Of a stretch of DNA of 51,418 bases, positions 33,935 through 41,732 are shown in pieces; positions within the stretch are counted from its first letter, which is position 1; each line of letters begins with the position of its first letter. The translations under genes and the position numbers were made by a program. Source of the DNA: Clostridia bacterium (GTDB lineage: Bacteria > Bacillota > Clostridia > Christensenellales > Aristaeellaceae); NCBI GenBank assembly GCA_017434775.1, contig JAFSGG010000042.1, positions 124,837 to 176,254 on the forward strand. Direction: 5' to 3'. The notes beneath the pieces were generated by a model. That model ran no database searches. It had not been told where the DNA came from and saw only the letters and a program-made list of their open reading frames with translations.

Positions 33935-35359
33935 TTATTCTTTGCCATTCCAGCAATATGTGCACAGTTTGCAGGGCTCCACTCCGATGGATTCTATCAG
34001 CCCTTCCAGCGTCTGGAATTCCAGGGAAGCAAAATGGATTTTTTCGCAAATCGCCTGACGCATTTTCTTACCGCGTTCGGTACTGCCGTCGGCATATTCA
34101 TCCAGGTGCTTAAACCCTTCTTCCCCTTCCAGTTCCATGATCACAGAACGGGTAATCAGTTCCATATCGCTGGTATTGCGGGAAAAGTTCAGGTATTTAC
34201 AGCCGTGCATAATGGGCGGGCAGGCCGAGCGCATATGCACACTCTTGGCTCCGTTTTCATACAGAAATTCAACGGTTTCTCTCAGCTGGGTACCGCGCAC
34301 GATGCTGTCGTCCACGAACAAAAGGTCTTTATCCCGGATCAGCTCGTTTACAGGAATCAGCTTCATTTTCGCCACCTTATTGCGATCCATGGCGTTTTCC
34401 GGCATGAAACTGCGCTGCCAGGTAGGCGTATATTTGATGAAGGGACGAGTGAAGGGGATTTTGCTGCCGTTGGCATAGCCAATGGCATGGGGCGTGCCGG
34501 AATCGGGCACACCGCCAACAAAATCAATCTTCGGCAGGGTGCCGTTTTCTTCTTCGTTCCGCGCCATGATCTGGCCGTTGCGGTAGCGCATCACTTCCAC
34601 ATTGACGCCTTCATAATTGGAAGTTGGATAGCCGTAATAGCTCCACAGGAAGGAGCAAATGCGCATTTCCTTCAGCGGCTTGCGAAACACTTTAATTTCA
34701 TCTGCAGTGATCTCCACAATTTCGCCGGGCCCCAGTTCCTTCTCGTCCATATAGCCTATTTTCTGATAGGCAAAGGATTCGAAGGAAACGCAATAACCCT
34801 CTTCATTCTTGCCAATCAGGATGGGAAGGCGGCCCATTTTATCTCTGGCAGCAATGAGGCTACCATGATCCGTCAGGATCAGGATGGAAGCTGTGCCTTC
34901 GATCTGCTCCTGAGCAAATGCAATGCCTTCCACAAAATTGCTCTTCATGCCAATCAGCGCTGCCACCAGTTCCGTGCTGTTGACTTTGCCGCCTGTCATG
35001 GCGTCAAAATGCACACCGCCGAAATCCATGCATTGTTTGATCAGCGCATCATAGTTATTGATCAAACCGATGGTGCACAGGGCGAATACGCCAAGCTTGG
35101 AGCGGATCAGCAGCGGCTGGGGATTGGTATCATTAATGCAGCCGATGGCAGCATGGCCCTTCATTTCACCAAAGATGTGTTCAAACTTGGTGCGGAAAGG
35201 CGTGGATGAGATGGTGTGAATACTGCGCTGCAGCCCGATCTTTTCATCATAAGCTGCCATACCGCCGGTTTTGGTGCCCAGGTGAGAATGATAGTCCGTT
35301 CCAAAGAAAACGGTAGAGATGGTATCCTGCTTGGATACTGCACCGAAGAAACCACCCAT
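33935..35359 (-). CDS. purF: Amidophosphoribosyltransferase-like PurF lacking the N-terminal Cys nucleophile
   Basis: The 474-residue protein has a class II glutaminase-like domain (1-235) and a phosphoribosyltransferase domain with the PRPP loop LLFVDDSIVRGTQ. Candidate [4Fe-4S] ligands are CPPIMHGC and EPCKLCTYC near the C-terminus. Canonical PurF starts (after Met or a propeptide) with Cys-Gly, and that Cys is the glutaminase nucleophile. Here the start is MGGFFGAVSKQD, with Gly in that place and no cysteine in the codons just upstream. It is the only purF seen and occupies the first committed step in the operon. It may use free ammonia, or another glutaminase, or a second purF may exist elsewhere. 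GGAGG lies 12 bases before the ATG. Confidence 0.88.
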   Translation of the reverse strand: MGGFFGAVSKQDTISTVFFGTDYHSHLGTKTGGMAAYDEKIGLQRSIHTISSTPFRTKFEHIFGEMKGHAAIGCINDTNPQPLLIRSKLGVFALCTIGLINNYDALIKQCMDFGGVHFDAMTGGKVNSTELVAALIGMKSNFVEGIAFAQEQIEGTASILILTDHGSLIAARDKMGRLPILIGKNEEGYCVSFESFAYQKIGYMDEKELGPGEIVEITADEIKVFRKPLKEMRICSFLWSYYGYPTSNYEGVNVEVMRYRNGQIMARNEEENGTLPKIDFVGGVPDSGTPHAIGYANGSKIPFTRPFIKYTPTWQRSFMPENAMDRNKVAKMKLIPVNELIRDKDLLFVDDSIVRGTQLRETVEFLYENGAKSVHMRSACPPIMHGCKYLNFSRNTSDMELITRSVIMELEGEEGFKHLDEYADGSTERGKKMRQAICEKIHFASLEFQTLEGLIESIGVEPCKLCTYCWNGKE

Positions 35360-35379
35360 AAAGAATTTTTTCCTCCGTA

Positions 35380-35874
35380 TTAATGATTGAATTCTGCTGC
35401 AACTTTCCGGTCTTTTTCAAGAACTGCCTGTGCATCGGCCTTGCGCTTGGCATCCAGCTTCTGGGCCAGTTCCTGATCTTCCACCGCCAGGATCTGGGCA
35501 GAAAGCAAAGCGGCATTGGCGCCTCCGTCTATTGCAACAGTAGCCACCGGAATACCGGAAGGCATCATTACAGTAGAAAGCAAGGCATCAATGCCGTCTA
35601 AATATGTGCTTTTGCAGGGAATACCGATCACAGGAAGCGTGGTGTTTGCAGCAATAGCGCCGGCCAGATGGGCGGCCATCCCGGCAGCTGCAATGATCAC
35701 ACCGAAACCGTTTTTGCGTGCGTTAACAGCAAAATCCCGGGCTTCTTCGGGGGTACGGTGGGCGGAGTACACATGTACTTCAAAGGGAATCTCCAGTTTC
35801 TGCAGCATATCCGTGGCCTTCCGGATGATGGGAAGATCGCTGTCGCTGCCCATGACAATACCTACTTTGCGCAT
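35380..35874 (-). CDS. purE: N5-carboxyaminoimidazole ribonucleotide mutase
   Basis: The 164-residue PurE has GIVMGSDSDLPIIRKA, VYSAHRTPEEA, IAAAGMAAHLAGAIAA and LPVIGIPCKS, with MPSGIPVATVAI following. It is the size of bacterial class I PurE, which works with PurK; purK and purC are not in this window. It is the first gene of the operon, directly downstream of the ZTP riboswitch expression platform. The AAGGAGGAAAAGACG site sits before the ATG. Confidence 0.96.
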   Translation of the reverse strand: MRKVGIVMGSDSDLPIIRKATDMLQKLEIPFEVHVYSAHRTPEEARDFAVNARKNGFGVIIAAAGMAAHLAGAIAANTTLPVIGIPCKSTYLDGIDALLSTVMMPSGIPVATVAIDGGANAALLSAQILAVEDQELAQKLDAKRKADAQAVLEKDRKVAAEFNH

Positions 35875-35895
35875 CGTCTTTTCCTCCTTAATTCC

Positions 35896-35941
35896 TAAAA
35901 AGTAATAGGCGCACTTAACGGGTCGATTTGTTAAGTGCGCC
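35896..35941 (-). terminator. Riboswitch-controlled terminator (expression platform)
   Basis: On the minus strand GGCGCACTTAAC (35941-35930) and GTTAAGTGCGCC (35919-35908) form a perfect 12-bp stem followed by TATTACTTTTT. Its 5' strand overlaps the last bases of the aptamer motif CTGGGC, so aptamer and terminator compete. This fits an ON switch. Confidence 0.85.
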
Positions 35942-36033
35942 CAGACGGTCGGCTTTTAAGTCAGTCAGTGTTGATCCCGGCCCGTTGCTCCCCTGTGGTC
36001 ATTCCACATTACTTCCGTCAGTCGCAATGAACC
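35939..36033 (-). promoter_or_regulatory. ZTP (pfl) riboswitch aptamer in the purine operon leader
   Basis: On the minus strand the layout fits the ZTP riboswitch. P1 is GGTTCATTGC with GCAACGGGCC (one mismatch). P2 is GTGG-AATGA-CCAC, followed by AGGGGAGC. The conserved 3' element is GCCGACCGTCTGGGC, and the GACGG/CCGTC pairing forms the pseudoknot. This RNA class binds ZMP/ZTP, which accumulates when 10-formyl-THF is short, and turns on purine and folate genes. The operon below contains glyA, fhs and both formyltransferases, which agrees. Confidence 0.9.
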
Positions 36034-36052
36034 TGTTCAATTTTCGTTTTGA

Positions 36053-36081
36053 ATTATATCAAAATGCAAGAATTCTGTCAA
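36053..36081 (-). promoter_or_regulatory. Consensus promoter of the purine operon
   Basis: On the minus strand TTGACA (36076-36081) and TATAAT (36053-36058) are perfect and separated by 17 bases. Transcription should start near 36045, just before the riboswitch, and run about 15 kb to the fhs terminator. Confidence 0.93.
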
Positions 36082-36137
36082 TATGACTGTGCAGCGTTTC
36101 CTTTGCTTTTTGTGTTGCATTTCTATTAATTTTTGCT

Positions 36138-36893
36138 TTATAGGTTTATTTCCAAAGAAACAGGGCAATGATCCGACCCAAATACGTCCGGATGGATGGC
36201 TGCATCGATCAATTTTTCATTCAGTTCATTCGAAACTATGAAATAATCAATGCGCCATCCTGCATTTTTCTCTCTGGCTTTGAACATATAACTCCACCAG
36301 GAATAGGCCCCTTCTTTGTCCGGATAGAAGTAGCGGAAAGTGTCCGTAAAACCGTTTGCAAGAAGATGATGAATCTTCCCTCTTTCCTGCTCGGTGAAAC
36401 CCGCATTGTTCTTGTTTGAAGAAGGATTCTTCAAATCGATCGGGTTTGTGGCAACATTCAGATCGCCGGCAAAAATTACAGGCTTGGTTTCCTCTAATTT
36501 CTTCAGATACGCAAGAAAGGCATCTTCCCATGCCATACGGTAATCCAGCCTTGTCAGTTCACGCTGTGCATTGGGCGTATAGACGGTTACAAACCAGAAT
36601 TCATCAAATTCCAGGGTAATGACCCTGCCTTCCTTATCGTGTTCTTCTATACCGATACCATACTGTACAGAAAGCGGTATTTTCTTTGTAAAAACGGCCG
36701 TGCCGGAATAGCCCTTCTTTTCTGCATAGTTCCAGTACTGATAATAGCCAGGCAAATCCATTTCAATCTGCCCTGCCTGCAGCTTCGTTTCCTGCAGGCA
36801 AAAAATATCCGCATCAAAGGCATGGAAAGCCTCCATGAACCCCTTGCCCATTACAGCCCTCAGACCGTTTACATTCCAGGACACCAGCTTCAT
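36138..36893 (-). CDS. exoA: Exodeoxyribonuclease III
   Basis: The 251-residue protein has the AP endonuclease/exonuclease III blocks LVSWNVNGLRA, FCLQETKL, GYSGTAVFTK, VTVYTPNAQ, FAGDLNVATNPID, WRIDYFIVS and GSDHCPVSL. It acts in base-excision repair on abasic sites and 3' blocked ends. Its start overlaps the sdaAA stop as ATGA, so translation is coupled to the serine dehydratase genes. No obvious ribosome site of its own apart from purines in the sdaAA end, and no clear terminator follows. Confidence 0.95.
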   Translation of the reverse strand: MKLVSWNVNGLRAVMGKGFMEAFHAFDADIFCLQETKLQAGQIEMDLPGYYQYWNYAEKKGYSGTAVFTKKIPLSVQYGIGIEEHDKEGRVITLEFDEFWFVTVYTPNAQRELTRLDYRMAWEDAFLAYLKKLEETKPVIFAGDLNVATNPIDLKNPSSNKNNAGFTEQERGKIHHLLANGFTDTFRYFYPDKEGAYSWWSYMFKAREKNAGWRIDYFIVSNELNEKLIDAAIHPDVFGSDHCPVSLEINL

Positions 36894-37780
36894 TTCTTTT
36901 CTCCTTTGCTAAAAATCTGCAATGTAAGCATTTTAGCGGTAGGCGTAGCCGCAATACCGCCCTGTGCCGTTTCACGCAGTGCACAAGGCATGCTGTCCCC
37001 CACTTCCCGCATGGCTTCGATCACTTCATCGGCAGGAATCACACTCCGGATACCTGCCAATGCCATATCCGCCGCAGTAATGGCAATCATCACCCCGGAG
37101 GCGTTCCGCTTGATGCAGGGCACTTCCACCAAACCGGCTACCGGATCGCACACCAGGCCCATTTGATTTTTCAGTGCAATAGCAACCGCATGAAGCACCA
37201 TTTCCGGCGTTCCGCCGGCCATTTCCACAAGGGCAGCCGCCGCCATGGCCGATGCGCTGCCGCATTCTGCCTGGCAGCCGCCGGCAGCACCGCTGAGGCT
37301 GGCTTTATTGGCAATCACCATACCGATGCCGCCAGCACATACCAGCGCTATCACGGCAGCCTGCCTGTCAATCTTCTTTTCCTGCATCATAGGAATCAAC
37401 ACACCGGGCAGAATACCGCAGCTGCCCGCCGTAGGGCTGGCTACAATCCGGCCCATGGCAGCGTTGTATTCCGCTACCGCAATGGCCGTTGCCATGGCTT
37501 TGCTACAAAAATCACCGCTGATGGTATTGTTCTTTTTCCCGTATTCCAGCATTCGGAAGGCGTCGCCGCCGGTAAGGCCGCTCATGGATCTGATACCGGG
37601 AGCGCTACCGTTTACAGCTGCCTGTTCCATAACGGTCAGTTGCCGGTCCATCACTTCCAGAATCTTTTCTTCTGCTGTTTCCATCTGCATTGCCTGATCC
37701 TTCAGCACATAAGCCCCGATGGAAACATTGTTCTTCATCGCTTCGTCTGCGATCTTCTGCAAAGAACGATACTTTAACAT
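36890..37780 (-). CDS. sdaAA: L-serine dehydratase, iron-sulfur-dependent, alpha subunit
   Basis: The 296-residue subunit has SGLTGGDAFRMLEY, ASPTAGSCGILPGVLIP, KASLSGAAGGCQAECGSASAMAAAALVE, MGLVCDPVAGLVEVPCIKRN and the cysteines that ligate the [4Fe-4S] cluster. With the beta subunit it deaminates L-serine to pyruvate and ammonia. ATG 37780 (MLKYRSL) is preferred over 37786 because AAGGAGG then sits 8 bases upstream. It lies 12 bases after sdaAB and overlaps exoA by four bases. Confidence 0.94.
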   Translation of the reverse strand: MLKYRSLQKIADEAMKNNVSIGAYVLKDQAMQMETAEEKILEVMDRQLTVMEQAAVNGSAPGIRSMSGLTGGDAFRMLEYGKKNNTISGDFCSKAMATAIAVAEYNAAMGRIVASPTAGSCGILPGVLIPMMQEKKIDRQAAVIALVCAGGIGMVIANKASLSGAAGGCQAECGSASAMAAAALVEMAGGTPEMVLHAVAIALKNQMGLVCDPVAGLVEVPCIKRNASGVMIAITAADMALAGIRSVIPADEVIEAMREVGDSMPCALRETAQGGIAATPTAKMLTLQIFSKGEKK

Positions 37781-37792
37781 TTCCATCCCTCC

Positions 37793-38455
37793 TTATTCAT
37801 TGGCATGCAGGTATACGGCATGCAAAACATTGGGAAGCGCCCGAAGCAGTGTCAGCAGTTCTCGGCTCACGTCCCCATCCACTTCCAGGGTCATAATGGC
37901 CTGATGCCCTTTTTCCTGGCGTGTCAGACGGAAATTCCCGATATTGATGCGGAATGCAGCCAGTGCCTGGGTTACCCCGGCAATGACCCCGTACGTATCA
38001 TTGTGCGGAATAATCAGCGTATTGTACTGCCCGGTGAAGGCGCTTTCCATACCGTTGAGTTTGGTAATAAGAATATTGCCACCGCCAACGGAAGCCCCTT
38101 CAATTTCCGCCGAATCTCCGTCGGCTGCCCAAAGCCGCACCACAGCTGTATTGGGATGACACTTGGGTATCTTCACCGTGCGGATGGTATAGGGAAAATG
38201 GTTTTTTTCCGCTATCGCAAGGCTTTGGGGCAGTCTTTCATCATCCGGCTTCATGCCCATAATGCCGGCAATAATCGCCCTGTCAGTACCATGTCCGCGG
38301 TACGTTTCGGCAAAGCTTCCAGCCAGGTCAATCTCTGCCCGGACAGGTTCTTTTGCCAGTATTTTTCTGGCCACATAACCGATTTTTGCAGCCCCTGCCG
38401 TATGGCTGGAGCTGGGGCCGATCATTACGGGACCGATGATATCAAAAATATTCAT
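37793..38455 (-). CDS. sdaAB: L-serine dehydratase, iron-sulfur-dependent, beta subunit
   Basis: The 220-residue subunit begins MNIFDIIGPVMIGPSSSHTAGA, the typical beta-subunit block, continues with RGHGTDRAIIAGIMGM and CHPNTAVVRLW, and ends in an ACT domain (about 148-220, IAGVTQALAAFRINIGN). The ACT domain may bind serine. AAAGGAA lies before the ATG. It is the first gene of sdaAB-sdaAA-exoA. Confidence 0.94.
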   Translation of the reverse strand: MNIFDIIGPVMIGPSSSHTAGAAKIGYVARKILAKEPVRAEIDLAGSFAETYRGHGTDRAIIAGIMGMKPDDERLPQSLAIAEKNHFPYTIRTVKIPKCHPNTAVVRLWAADGDSAEIEGASVGGGNILITKLNGMESAFTGQYNTLIIPHNDTYGVIAGVTQALAAFRINIGNFRLTRQEKGHQAIMTLEVDGDVSRELLTLLRALPNVLHAVYLHANE

Positions 38456-38488
38456 AAAGGCGTTCCTTTCCCTTTTCTTACTGATTTA

Positions 38489-38517
38489 AATATAATACAG
38501 TTTCCCTGTAAAATCAA
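38489..38517 (-). promoter_or_regulatory. Probable promoter of the sdaAB-sdaAA-exoA unit
   Basis: On the minus strand TTGATT (38512-38517) and TATATT (38489-38494) are separated by 17 bases, about 34 bases before the sdaAB start codon. Confidence 0.55.
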
Positions 38518-38566
38518 GCCCTTTCAGACCATTCTGTTTTTTTGCTGTTTCTGTGCATTTTTCGTA

Positions 38567-38595
38567 TTGACATCGGTAAAAGACAGGCATATAAT
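38567..38595 (+). promoter_or_regulatory. Consensus promoter of the aromatic amino acid operon
   Basis: TTGACA (38567-38572) and TATAAT (38590-38595) match consensus perfectly with a 17-base spacer. The leader peptide start codon lies 32 bases downstream. Confidence 0.93.
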
Positions 38596-38627
38596 AGGCA
38601 CGAATTCAAAAGATTGGAGTTCATGAA

Positions 38628-38684
38628 ATGCGTTCTAATTATGCGGCTTACAGCTTTTACTTTTACTTTATTTACGATTTGTGA
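38628..38684 (+). CDS. Phe/Tyr-rich leader peptide of the aromatic operon
   Basis: An 18-codon reading frame encodes MRSNYAAYSFYFYFIYDL, with five Tyr and three Phe, clustered as YSFYFYFIY. GGAG (38616-38619) lies 8 bases before the ATG. The stop at 38682-38684 is four bases before the 5' arm of an antiterminator. This is the classical arrangement for ribosome-mediated attenuation: scarce charged tRNA-Tyr or tRNA-Phe would stall the ribosome in the peptide. It is too short to show as a normal gene, and the peptide itself probably has no function. Confidence 0.9.
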   Translation: MRSNYAAYSFYFYFIYDL

Positions 38685-38688
38685 ATAA

Positions 38689-38757
38689 AGTTGTTTTGCT
38701 GCATCGCCAAATACAGAATCGTATTTCTTCCCGAAATGCTTCGCAGTAAAACAACTG
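38689..38757 (+). promoter_or_regulatory. Antiterminator of the aromatic attenuator
   Basis: AGTTGTTTTGCTGC (38689-38702) can pair with GCAGTAAAACAACT (38744-38757) at 13 of 14 positions (the other a G-T pair). This pairing uses the right part of the terminator's 5' arm, its loop and the start of its 3' arm, so antiterminator and terminator exclude each other. A ribosome finishing the leader at 38684 would cover the 5' arm; one stalled earlier would leave it free. A small hairpin AATAC/GTATT lies between. Confidence 0.85.
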
Positions 38758-38768
38758 CGAAGCTTTTT
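38738..38768 (+). terminator. Attenuator terminator of the aromatic operon
   Basis: GCTTCGCAGT (38738-38747) and ACTGCGAAGC (38754-38763) form a perfect 10-bp stem with a 6-base loop, followed by TTTTTG. It lies before the first structural gene. Confidence 0.93.
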
Positions 38769-38804
38769 GTTTACCAAATTCATTGATACAGGAGGATACA
38801 GGCC

Positions 38805-39821
38805 ATGATCATCTTGCTCAAACAGAACGCGAATCCCAAACAGGTGGATAACCTGAAAAACTGGCTGACAGACAGCGGATATTCCCTCCACGAATCCCAG
38901 GGCTCTCATCATTCCATCATCGGGCTGATCGGCGATACATCCCGTCTGGATATTGATCTGATCAGTTCTCTGGATGTGGTGGAGGCTGTGCGCCGCATTC
39001 AGGAGCCTTATAAGAGCGCCAACCGCAAATTCCATGAAGATGATACCGTCATTTCCGTGGGCGATGCCAAAATTGGCGGCGGGCATTTCATGATGATTGC
39101 CGGCCCCTGCTCCGTGGAAACGGAAGAACAGATCACCTGCGTTGCCAAAGCCGTCAAAAAGAGCGGTGCCAATATGCTTCGCGGCGGTGCTTTCAAACCC
39201 CGCACTTCCCCCTATGCTTTCCAGGGTCTGCACGGCAAGGGAATCGATCTTCTTCTGAAAGCAAAGAAACAAAGCGGCCTGCCCATCATTACCGAAATTA
39301 TGGACATCAATCATCTTCCCCTTTTCGAAAATGTGGACGTGATTCAGGTCGGCGCCCGGAATATGCAGAACTTTGAACTGCTGAAGGAACTGGGCCAGAC
39401 CAGGAAGCCCATCCTCCTCAAGCGCGGCCTGGCAAATACCATCGAGGAATTGCTCATGAGCGCCGAATACATCATGGCCGGCGGCAATGAAAACATCATT
39501 CTTTGCGAGCGCGGTATCCGTACCTTTGAAACCGCTACCCGCAACACCATGGATCTTTCTGCCGTGCCGGTTCTGCACAAGCTGTCCCACCTGCCGGTGG
39601 TGGTTGACCCCAGCCACGGTACCGGTATTCGGGATCTGGTAAAACCCATGGCGCTTGCAGCCGCTGCCGCCGGTGCCGACGGGCTGATTGTGGAAGTGCA
39701 CAACGATCCCGTGCATGCCCTGTGCGATGGCAAGCAGTCCCTGACGCCTGAACAATTTGACGATCTTGCCCACGCCATCCGGGCCATTTTGCCCCATTGC
39801 ATCCGGGAGGCGAAGTGGTAA
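38805..39821 (+). CDS. aroF: 3-deoxy-7-phosphoheptulonate synthase (DAHP synthase) with N-terminal regulatory domain
   Basis: The 338-residue protein has an N-terminal ferredoxin-like domain (about 1-70, MIILLKQNANPKQVDNL) as in the Thermotoga-type enzymes, then the catalytic barrel. Barrel blocks are MMIAGPCSVETEEQI, MLRGGAFKPRTSPYAFQG, ITEIMDINHLPLFENV, IQVGARNMQNFELL, PILLKRG and VVVDPSHGTG. It condenses PEP and erythrose-4-phosphate, the first shikimate step. The extra domain often carries Tyr/Phe feedback control in this class. GGAGG precedes the ATG, and its stop overlaps tyrA as TAATG. Confidence 0.95.
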   Translation: MIILLKQNANPKQVDNLKNWLTDSGYSLHESQGSHHSIIGLIGDTSRLDIDLISSLDVVEAVRRIQEPYKSANRKFHEDDTVISVGDAKIGGGHFMMIAGPCSVETEEQITCVAKAVKKSGANMLRGGAFKPRTSPYAFQGLHGKGIDLLLKAKKQSGLPIITEIMDINHLPLFENVDVIQVGARNMQNFELLKELGQTRKPILLKRGLANTIEELLMSAEYIMAGGNENIILCERGIRTFETATRNTMDLSAVPVLHKLSHLPVVVDPSHGTGIRDLVKPMALAAAAAGADGLIVEVHNDPVHALCDGKQSLTPEQFDDLAHAIRAILPHCIREAKW

Positions 39822-40654
39822 TGAATATCGGCATTGTGGGCCTTGGTCTCATCGGCGGTTCCCTGGCCAAGAGCATCAAGGAAAATACCGGTCATACTGT
39901 ATGGGGATTTGATATCAATCCCGCCGTCATTACCAAAGCTTCTCTTTGCGAGGCCATTGACGATCCTCTGATTCCTTCCCGTCTCCCCCTTTGCGATATT
40001 GTGCTGATTGCCCTGTATCCTTCTTTGTGCGTGGATTATATCAAAGAAAATGCGGCTCATTTTTCACCCAGCGCCATTATCGTTGATTGTGCCGGTGTGA
40101 AACGTGCCGTTCAGGGGCCCATCAGTGAAATCGCCGCTCATTATGACTGGCAGTACATCGGCGGTCATCCCATGGCCGGCCGCGAATTTTCCGGTTTCAA
40201 TTATGCCAAAGGCGACCTTTTTGAACGCGCATCCATGATCCTGACGCCGGACGGTGAAATCACGCTGGAAACCCGCGCCTTTATCAAATCCTTTTTTCTG
40301 GAGATCGGCTTTGCTTCTGTTCGCTTTACCACGCCGCAGGAGCATGACAGCATGATCGCCTATACCTCTCAGTTAGCTCATATCGTTTCCGGCGCGTATG
40401 TGAAAAATCCCCTGTCTGATCACCATAAAGGTTTTTCTGCCGGCAGCTTTCAGGATATGACAAGAGTGGCCCGGCTGAATGAAAACATGTGGACGGAACT
40501 GATGATGGACAATGCCGATTTACTGGTTCCATCCATTGATGACCTGATTAACCGTCTCACCCAGTACAGGGATGCGCTTGATTCCAGAAACACAGAAACC
40601 CTTCGCGCTCTTTTGAAAGAAGGCCGCATCATGAAGGAAGCCCTGACCAAATAA
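39821..40654 (+). CDS. tyrA: Prephenate dehydrogenase
   Basis: The 277-residue protein has the Rossmann motif MNIGIVGLGLIGGSLA, then ALYPSLCVDYI, the active-site HPMAGREFSGF, TPQEHDSMIAYTSQLAHI and SAGSFQDMTRVA. It oxidises prephenate to 4-hydroxyphenylpyruvate for tyrosine. No ACT domain is present, so feedback may rest on AroF and attenuation. ATG 39821 shares its A with the aroF stop; GGGAGG lies upstream. The longer in-frame TTG start would lie inside aroF. Confidence 0.93.
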   Translation: MNIGIVGLGLIGGSLAKSIKENTGHTVWGFDINPAVITKASLCEAIDDPLIPSRLPLCDIVLIALYPSLCVDYIKENAAHFSPSAIIVDCAGVKRAVQGPISEIAAHYDWQYIGGHPMAGREFSGFNYAKGDLFERASMILTPDGEITLETRAFIKSFFLEIGFASVRFTTPQEHDSMIAYTSQLAHIVSGAYVKNPLSDHHKGFSAGSFQDMTRVARLNENMWTELMMDNADLLVPSIDDLINRLTQYRDALDSRNTETLRALLKEGRIMKEALTK

Positions 40655-40670
40655 CAAAGAAGGTGCATTT

Positions 40671-41732
40671 GTGTATACCGTTCACCTGAAAACATCCACG
40701 CCCTATGATATTCTGATCGGCCCCGGTTTAATTGCACAATCCGGTAATCTGATTGGCAAAGTGTTTTCGCCCTGCAAAGCAGCTGTTATTACAGACAGCA
40801 ATGTTCATCCCCTGTATGCTCCTACGGTGATGCACAGCCTGTCAAACGCCGGTTTTCAGCCCGTGGAATATGTTTTCCCGGCCGGTGAACAGAGCAAAAC
40901 CCTTTCCACACTTTCCGATATACTGGAATTCCTGGCCGAACATCAGCTGACCCGCAGCGATATTGTTGTGGCGCTCGGCGGCGGTGTAACGGGTGATATG
41001 GCCGGTTTTGCAGCGGCAGTATATGCACGCGGCATTTCCTTTGTCCAGATTCCCACCACACTTCTGGCAGCCGTGGATTCCTCCGTCGGCGGAAAAACAG
41101 CGGTGGATCTGAAAGCCGGTAAAAATCTGGCCGGTGCCTTCCATCAGCCCAGCCTTGTGCTGACGGATACGGATGTGATAAAAGCCCTTTCCGATCAATT
41201 GCTGTCGGAAGGCGCCGGTGAAGTGATCAAATACGGCGTGCTCCGAGATCCGGAACTTTTCTCCCTTATGTGTGAAAAGGACTGGAAAGAACACCTGGCT
41301 GAAATCATTCTCCGCTGCGTTGAAATCAAAAAAGACGTGGTTTCCTGTGATGAATATGATAATGGGATTCGCAAACTTCTGAACCTTGGCCACACGTTCG
41401 GACACGCCATTGAAAAATGTTCTGATTTTACCGTTCCCCATGGGTTTGGCGTCGCCATCGGCATGGCCATCGCCTCCGGTGCTGCAGGAAAGAAAGATGT
41501 TTGCAACCGAATTATTCAGGCAAACACCAATTGCGGTCTTCCCTCCTCTTTTGATTGTGAACCTTCCATTCTGGCCGCTGCCGCTTTAACGGATAAGAAG
41601 CGTTCCGGTGAAACCATCGATCTGATTTTCCCGGAAAAAATCGGCAGCTGCTACATTAAAAAAACGCCTGTTGATCAGCTGCCATTCCTTTTTGAAACCG
41701 GTCTCAATACCATCAAGGAGATACTGGCATGA
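40671..41732 (+). CDS. aroB: 3-dehydroquinate synthase
   Basis: The 353-residue NAD- and metal-dependent enzyme has FPAGEQSKTLSTL, ALGGGVTGDMAGFAAAVYARG, IPTTLLAAVDSSVGGKTAVD, AGEVIKYG and the metal histidines in LNLGHTFGHAIE and PHGFGVAIGM. It converts DAHP to 3-dehydroquinate. It uses a GTG start with AAGGTG about 8 bases upstream. Its end overlaps aroA by four bases (ATGA). Confidence 0.96.
   Translation: MYTVHLKTSTPYDILIGPGLIAQSGNLIGKVFSPCKAAVITDSNVHPLYAPTVMHSLSNAGFQPVEYVFPAGEQSKTLSTLSDILEFLAEHQLTRSDIVVALGGGVTGDMAGFAAAVYARGISFVQIPTTLLAAVDSSVGGKTAVDLKAGKNLAGAFHQPSLVLTDTDVIKALSDQLLSEGAGEVIKYGVLRDPELFSLMCEKDWKEHLAEIILRCVEIKKDVVSCDEYDNGIRKLLNLGHTFGHAIEKCSDFTVPHGFGVAIGMAIASGAAGKKDVCNRIIQANTNCGLPSSFDCEPSILAAAALTDKKRSGETIDLIFPEKIGSCYIKKTPVDQLPFLFETGLNTIKEILA

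Noticed and set aside
38623-38688. Alternative leader frame starting at ATG 38623 (MKCVLIMRLTAF...)
   Set aside because: It has Thr, Leu and Phe but the GGAG site is only 3 bases from its ATG. The frame starting at 38628 has correct spacing and the Tyr/Phe run that fits the operon.
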